Part shown: positions 5,950-8,614 of the stretch, piece after piece
Layout: every line of letters starts with the position of its first letter
How positions within the stretch are numbered: position 1 is the first letter of the stretch
Origin: Acidimicrobiia bacterium
Lineage (GTDB): Bacteria > Actinomycetota > Acidimicrobiia > Acidimicrobiales > Ilumatobacteraceae
Direction: 5' to 3'
DNA length: 8,614 bases
Assembly: GCA_030425785.1 (NCBI GenBank)
Contig: JAUHYJ010000130.1
Span: forward strand, 1 to 8,614
Notes under the pieces: model-generated
The model's database searches: none
What the model saw: the letters and a program-made list of their open reading frames with translations, nothing else
Told to the model about the DNA's origin: nothing
Translations under genes and position numbers: made by a program

Positions 5950-7920
5950 TCAGAGCCCGTACAGCGCGGCGATGTCCGGTCGGCCCGCGACCATCACGTC
6001 GGGGTCGGGGCACGGGTCGTCGACGGGCGCACCGGGGGCCATCGGTTGGGCACACGGACGATCGTCGAAGGCACGCACGTGGCGCGAGATCCAGTCCGCG
6101 ACGCCCCAGGACCCGAGCGTCGTCTCGTGGACGCCGTCGCTGTAGAACCAGCCCACCGTGCCGGCCGTGTAGGCGTCGAAGTACCACCGGCGGACGCCGG
6201 GATAGTCGCCGGACGCGATCTTGGCCTCGAGGATCCGGTTCATCTCGGCGTAGTTCGACCGTCCACCGCCGCTGGGAAGCGTGTAGCCGACGTCGGATCG
6301 GTAGTCGACCCACGCGATGTGGTGGAAGCCCTGTGCGCGGGCGGCCGCGTAGACCACGTCGAAGTCGCTCGAGAACGTCGAGTGCCAGTCGTTGTAGCCG
6401 GTGGCGATCACGAGCATGTCCTCCGGTCCCGCCGGCGGGAGGACGGCGATCTGACCGGCGGCCGTCCGGGGCGCGTACCCCTCGCGCCCGCGGCACGACG
6501 AGCGGACGAGCCGGCGGCACGACTCGAGGATCGGGACCGCCTCGAAGCCCTGCAATCCGCCGAGCGCGCCGTTCCAGCGCATGCCCGCGCCGGCCGAGTC
6601 GCTGATGATGGTGACCCGGCGGTCGCCGGGCGGGTCGTTGCGCGGCGCCGGCCCGGACGCGGTGAGGGCGTCGCCCGTGAACCAGCCGGTGACGTCGACG
6701 ACGAGGTGCGTCGCCTCGAACGCGTGGATCGCGAGGCCGCGGTCGGAGACGCGGGCCAGGATCTGGTTCGCGGCGGTCGTGTCGGCGACGTAGTTGAGCG
6801 CCGACGTCGCCGGCCGCGGCGTGCCGGCCGGCATCACGACGAGGTGGCCGGCGTCCTCGGCGCGCGTGACCGTCACGTTCACCGCCACGGCGGCGGCCGC
6901 GCCGTCCGTCACGGCGTCGACCGACCACTCACGGGTGCCGTGGTCCCAGAGCCGTGGTCCGCCGTCGACGCCTGCCGGGAGCCGCGTGTCGAAGAGCCGC
7001 GTCGGCGACACCGGCACGAACAACCCGTCGTCGGAGGCCGGCGCCGACGAACCGGTGAAGTACCCCTCGACGTCGACCACGACATGGTTGCCGCGCACGC
7101 TGGCGACGTCGAACCGACCCCGATCGACGGGGACGATCGTCGACGCCGCCCGCGCCTGCCCGACACGATCGGCGTTGAGGGCCGAAGCCAACGGGCGCGG
7201 CGAACCGGTGGCGTAGGCGGTGAAGGCGTCGGGGCCGGTCGTCTCGGCCGTGGTGAGGTTGATCGCCACGGCGATCGCGTCATCGGGCACGCCCGCGCTG
7301 CGTGTGTCGACGGTCAGCGCCGCACCGGGCGACGGCCGACCCGTCTCACGGGTGTCGGTCACCCGGGCGCTCTCGATCGGCACGAACCTGCCGGCGCGCG
7401 CCTCGTCGGGTGCCGGCACGAAGGCGGCGGTCACGTCGACCACGACGTCGGTGTTCGCCGACGTCGACACGGCGATCGCACCGTCGTCGAGCGCGAGGAG
7501 CTGCAGGTTCGCGATCACGTCCCCGGTGCGGTAGTTGACGGCGGACGTGTCGGTCGCGGCGCCGTTCGCCGGTGCAGCGGTCAGAAAGCCCGGTGCCGAC
7601 GGTTCGACGGCCGTGATCGTGAGCGCCGCCGCGGTGGCGTCGTCGGGCACGTCGCACTCGCCGGCGACCTCGACGACGACGCTCGAACCGGCGCCGAGAC
7701 GGTCGCCGCCGCGGGTGTCGAGCAGCCGACACGGCGCGATCGGCACGAGCACGGTCGGCGTCGGCGAGGCGGTGGCAGCGGTCGCAGGCCCCGCGAGCGG
7801 GACCGCGGCGACGAGCGACGCCACGAGCGCAACGACGACGGCGAGCGCCGATCGCGTGACGCGGTGCGGCGCGGGCAGCGTCGGGTTGCGTCGGCCCGGG
7901 TACGTGACACGTCGGCGCAT
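5950..7920 (-). CDS. Secreted SGNH/GDSL-like hydrolase with three N-terminal DTR-type repeats
   Basis: A 656-residue exported protein. Basic residues, a hydrophobic core (ALAVVVALVASLVAAVPLAG, 25-44) and small residues near 47-50 form a signal peptide. Three beta-rich repeats of about 110-120 residues follow, at about 57-168, 178-289 and 299-416. They open VLVPIAPCRLLDTR, RFVPIESARVTDTR and LFVPVSPTRLFDTR and close with VVVDVTAAF, VVVDVEGYF and LVVDVTGWF; such modules recur in extracellular actinobacterial proteins. The C-terminal domain (about 435-620) fits an SGNH hydrolase: ISDSAGAG (block I, likely nucleophile Ser442), ATGYND (block III, Asn510) and SDGVH (block V, Asp595/His598). Cysteine pairs 64/89, 468/476 and 623/637 could form disulphides outside the cell. 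The substrate is unknown; ester or acetyl groups on cell-wall or exopolysaccharide are plausible. ATG 7920 is chosen because the signal peptide then has normal length; a TTG at 7995 would add 25 residues. It sits between sufB and the four-cysteine gene. Confidence 0.88.
   Translation of the reverse strand: MRRRVTYPGRRNPTLPAPHRVTRSALAVVVALVASLVAAVPLAGPATAATASPTPTVLVPIAPCRLLDTRGGDRLGAGSSVVVEVAGECDVPDDATAAALTITAVEPSAPGFLTAAPANGAATDTSAVNYRTGDVIANLQLLALDDGAIAVSTSANTDVVVDVTAAFVPAPDEARAGRFVPIESARVTDTRETGRPSPGAALTVDTRSAGVPDDAIAVAINLTTAETTGPDAFTAYATGSPRPLASALNADRVGQARAASTIVPVDRGRFDVASVRGNHVVVDVEGYFTGSSAPASDDGLFVPVSPTRLFDTRLPAGVDGGPRLWDHGTREWSVDAVTDGAAAAVAVNVTVTRAEDAGHLVVMPAGTPRPATSALNYVADTTAANQILARVSDRGLAIHAFEATHLVVDVTGWFTGDALTASGPAPRNDPPGDRRVTIISDSAGAGMRWNGALGGLQGFEAVPILESCRRLVRSSCRGREGYAPRTAAGQIAVLPPAGPEDMLVIATGYNDWHSTFSSDFDVVYAAARAQGFHHIAWVDYRSDVGYTLPSGGGRSNYAEMNRILEAKIASGDYPGVRRWYFDAYTAGTVGWFYSDGVHETTLGSWGVADWISRHVRAFDDRPCAQPMAPGAPVDDPCPDPDVMVAGRPDIAALYGL
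7902..7912 (-). promoter_or_regulatory. Inverted repeat ACGTG-T-CACGT just inside the SGNH gene
   Basis: A perfect 5-1-5 inverted repeat lies in codons 3-7 of the SGNH hydrolase gene. It shares the core CGTGWCACG with a second repeat 66 bp upstream (centre to centre), so the pair flanks the start codon. It might be an operator half of a two-site arrangement. Comparable palindromes also occur by chance in coding DNA of this window, so the call is weak. Confidence 0.22.
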
Positions 7921-7967
7921 GGTGAGATCATCGGCTGCGCCGAGCGTTCGGTTGAACACGCCGCGTA

Positions 7968-7978
7968 CCGTGTCACGG
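7968..7978 (-). promoter_or_regulatory. Inverted repeat CCGTG-A-CACGG between sufB and the SGNH gene
   Basis: A perfect 5-1-5 inverted repeat sits in the 76-nt gap between the sufB stop and the SGNH start, 18 nt after the sufB stop. It could be an operator or a small transcript-end hairpin; a one-base loop makes a stable RNA hairpin unlikely. It shares the core CGTGWCACG with the repeat at 7902-7912. No recognisable -10/-35 pair was found in this gap. Confidence 0.25.
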
Positions 7979-7996
7979 CGCGGGTCGCGCTGCAAG

Positions 7997-8614
7997 TCAG
8001 CCGACGGAGCCTTCCATCTGCAGCTCGATGAGCCGCGACCATTCGACCGCGTACTCCATGGGGAGGGTGCGGGTGATCGGCTCGATGAAGCCGTTCACGA
8101 CCATGCCCATCGCCTGCTCCTCGGAGAGGCCACGGCTCGTCAGGTAGAAGATCTGCTCGTCGGCGATCTTGCTCACCGTCGCCTCGTGGCCGATCTGGGC
8201 GTCGCGCTCGCCGACCTCCATGTACGGCAGCGTCTTGCTCACCGAGTCCTCGTCGAGCAGGAGCGCGTCGCATTCGACATGGCTCTTGCAGCCGTGCGCG
8301 CCCTCGTCGACGCGGACGAGCCCGCGGTAGGTGGTGATGCCGCCGTCCTTGCTGATCGACTTGGACACGATCTTCGAGCTCGTGTTCGGCGCGGCGTGCA
8401 CCATCTTGGCGCCCGCATCCTGGTGCTGACCCTCGCCCGCGTAGGCGACCGACAGGACCTCACCGGTGGCGCCCTCGCCGACCAGGTAGACCGCCGGGTA
8501 CTTCATCGTCAGCTTCGAGCCGATGTTGCCGTCGATCCATTCCATGTGGCCGTGCGCCTCGACCCGAGCCCGCTTGGTGACCAGGTTGTACACGTTCGGC
8601 GACCAGTTCTGGAT
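7997..8614 (-). CDS. sufB: SufB, Fe-S cluster assembly scaffold (C-terminal part; runs off right edge)
   Basis: The last 205 residues of SufB, the central scaffold subunit that receives sulfur and builds the nascent cluster together with SufC and SufD. The full protein is about 470 residues, so over half lies beyond the right edge; the frame is open through [16 protein letters not shown] at the edge. Diagnostic blocks are [20 protein letters not shown] (fragment residues 70-89), [14 protein letters not shown] (111-124), [20 protein letters not shown] (130-149), [15 protein letters not shown] (165-179), LPMEYAVEW (184-192) and the terminal MEGSVG. Cys115 of the fragment, in VECDALLLD, matches the position of the conserved scaffold Cys (Cys405 in E. 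coli), and Glu144 in GHEATVSKI matches its conserved Glu. Unlike the usual arrangement, sufD does not follow directly: two other genes intervene. Confidence 0.97.
   Translation of the reverse strand: MQNWSPNVYNLVTKRARVEAHGHMEWIDGNIGSKLTMKYPAVYLVGEGATGEVLSVAYAGEGQHQDAGAKMVHAAPNTSSKIVSKSISKDGGITTYRGLVRVDEGAHGCKSHVECDALLLDEDSVSKTLPYMEVGERDAQIGHEATVSKIADEQIFYLTSRGLSEEQAMGMVVNGFIEPITRTLPMEYAVEWSRLIELQMEGSVG

Noticed and set aside
5657..6928. Minus-strand 423-codon open frame spanning the SGNH and four-cysteine genes
   Set aside because: Arg-rich shadow frame with no domain; it crosses two genes that are well supported in other frames.
5488..7996. Insertion of a mobile element between sufB and sufD
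   Set aside because: No transposase or integrase, no terminal inverted repeats, and no target-site duplication that I could find at the edges. Codon bias matches the neighbours.
5872..8031. Plus-strand open frame of 719 codons opposite the SGNH gene
   Set aside because: Arg/Gly/Asp-rich low-complexity translation with no motif, which is typical of the antisense frame of a high-GC gene. The minus strand encodes a signal peptide, repeats and SGNH blocks.
1..8614. tRNA, rRNA, CRISPR or riboswitch
   Set aside because: No tRNA-like cloverleaf with a CCA or T-loop motif, no short regularly spaced repeats, and no long structured leader was seen on either strand by eye.

Overview
The window is GC-rich, with strong G/C bias at third codon positions and little intergenic space. 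Its gene content is a SUF iron-sulfur assembly cluster with an embedded Rieske ferredoxin, a FadE-type acyl-CoA dehydrogenase, and a secreted SGNH protein with DTR-type repeats. This suggests an actinomycete, most plausibly an Acidimicrobiia-type organism. The taxon is an inference, since no rRNA or marker gene is present. All eight supported genes lie on the minus strand, so transcription runs from the right edge to the left edge.

In transcription order the layout is as follows. The C-terminal part of sufB enters from the right edge (7997-8614). Next come a secreted three-repeat SGNH/GDSL-like hydrolase (5950-7920) and a small conserved-looking protein with four cysteines and an Arg-rich tail (5553-5912). 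Then follows a tight translationally coupled unit: sufD (4396-5487), a Rieske [2Fe-2S] ferredoxin-like protein (4061-4399) and sufC (3249-4064). sufD/Rieske and Rieske/sufC each overlap by ATGA. An acyl-CoA dehydrogenase (1922-3205) follows sufC after about 43 nt, and a strong GC hairpin sits just after its stop. Last is a large protein of at least five tandem PAS domains (1-1747) that runs off the left edge before any output domain.

SufB, SufC and SufD form the SufBC2D scaffold on which Fe-S clusters are assembled, and the Rieske protein is itself a [2Fe-2S] protein. The cysteine desulfurase (SufS), the sulfur-transfer protein (SufU/SufE) and a SufR-type regulator are not in the window. The unusual point is that sufB is separated from sufD by about 2.5 kb holding two genes with no established role in Fe-S assembly. 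sufD may therefore have its own promoter: a TAGAAT -10-like element abuts an imperfect palindrome just upstream of its start codon.

No tRNA, rRNA, CRISPR array, insertion sequence or phage gene was seen. No gene-free stretch exceeds 300 bases. The most interesting items are the split suf cluster, the four-cysteine protein inside it, the candidate sufD operator, and the regular 127-128 residue PAS array.
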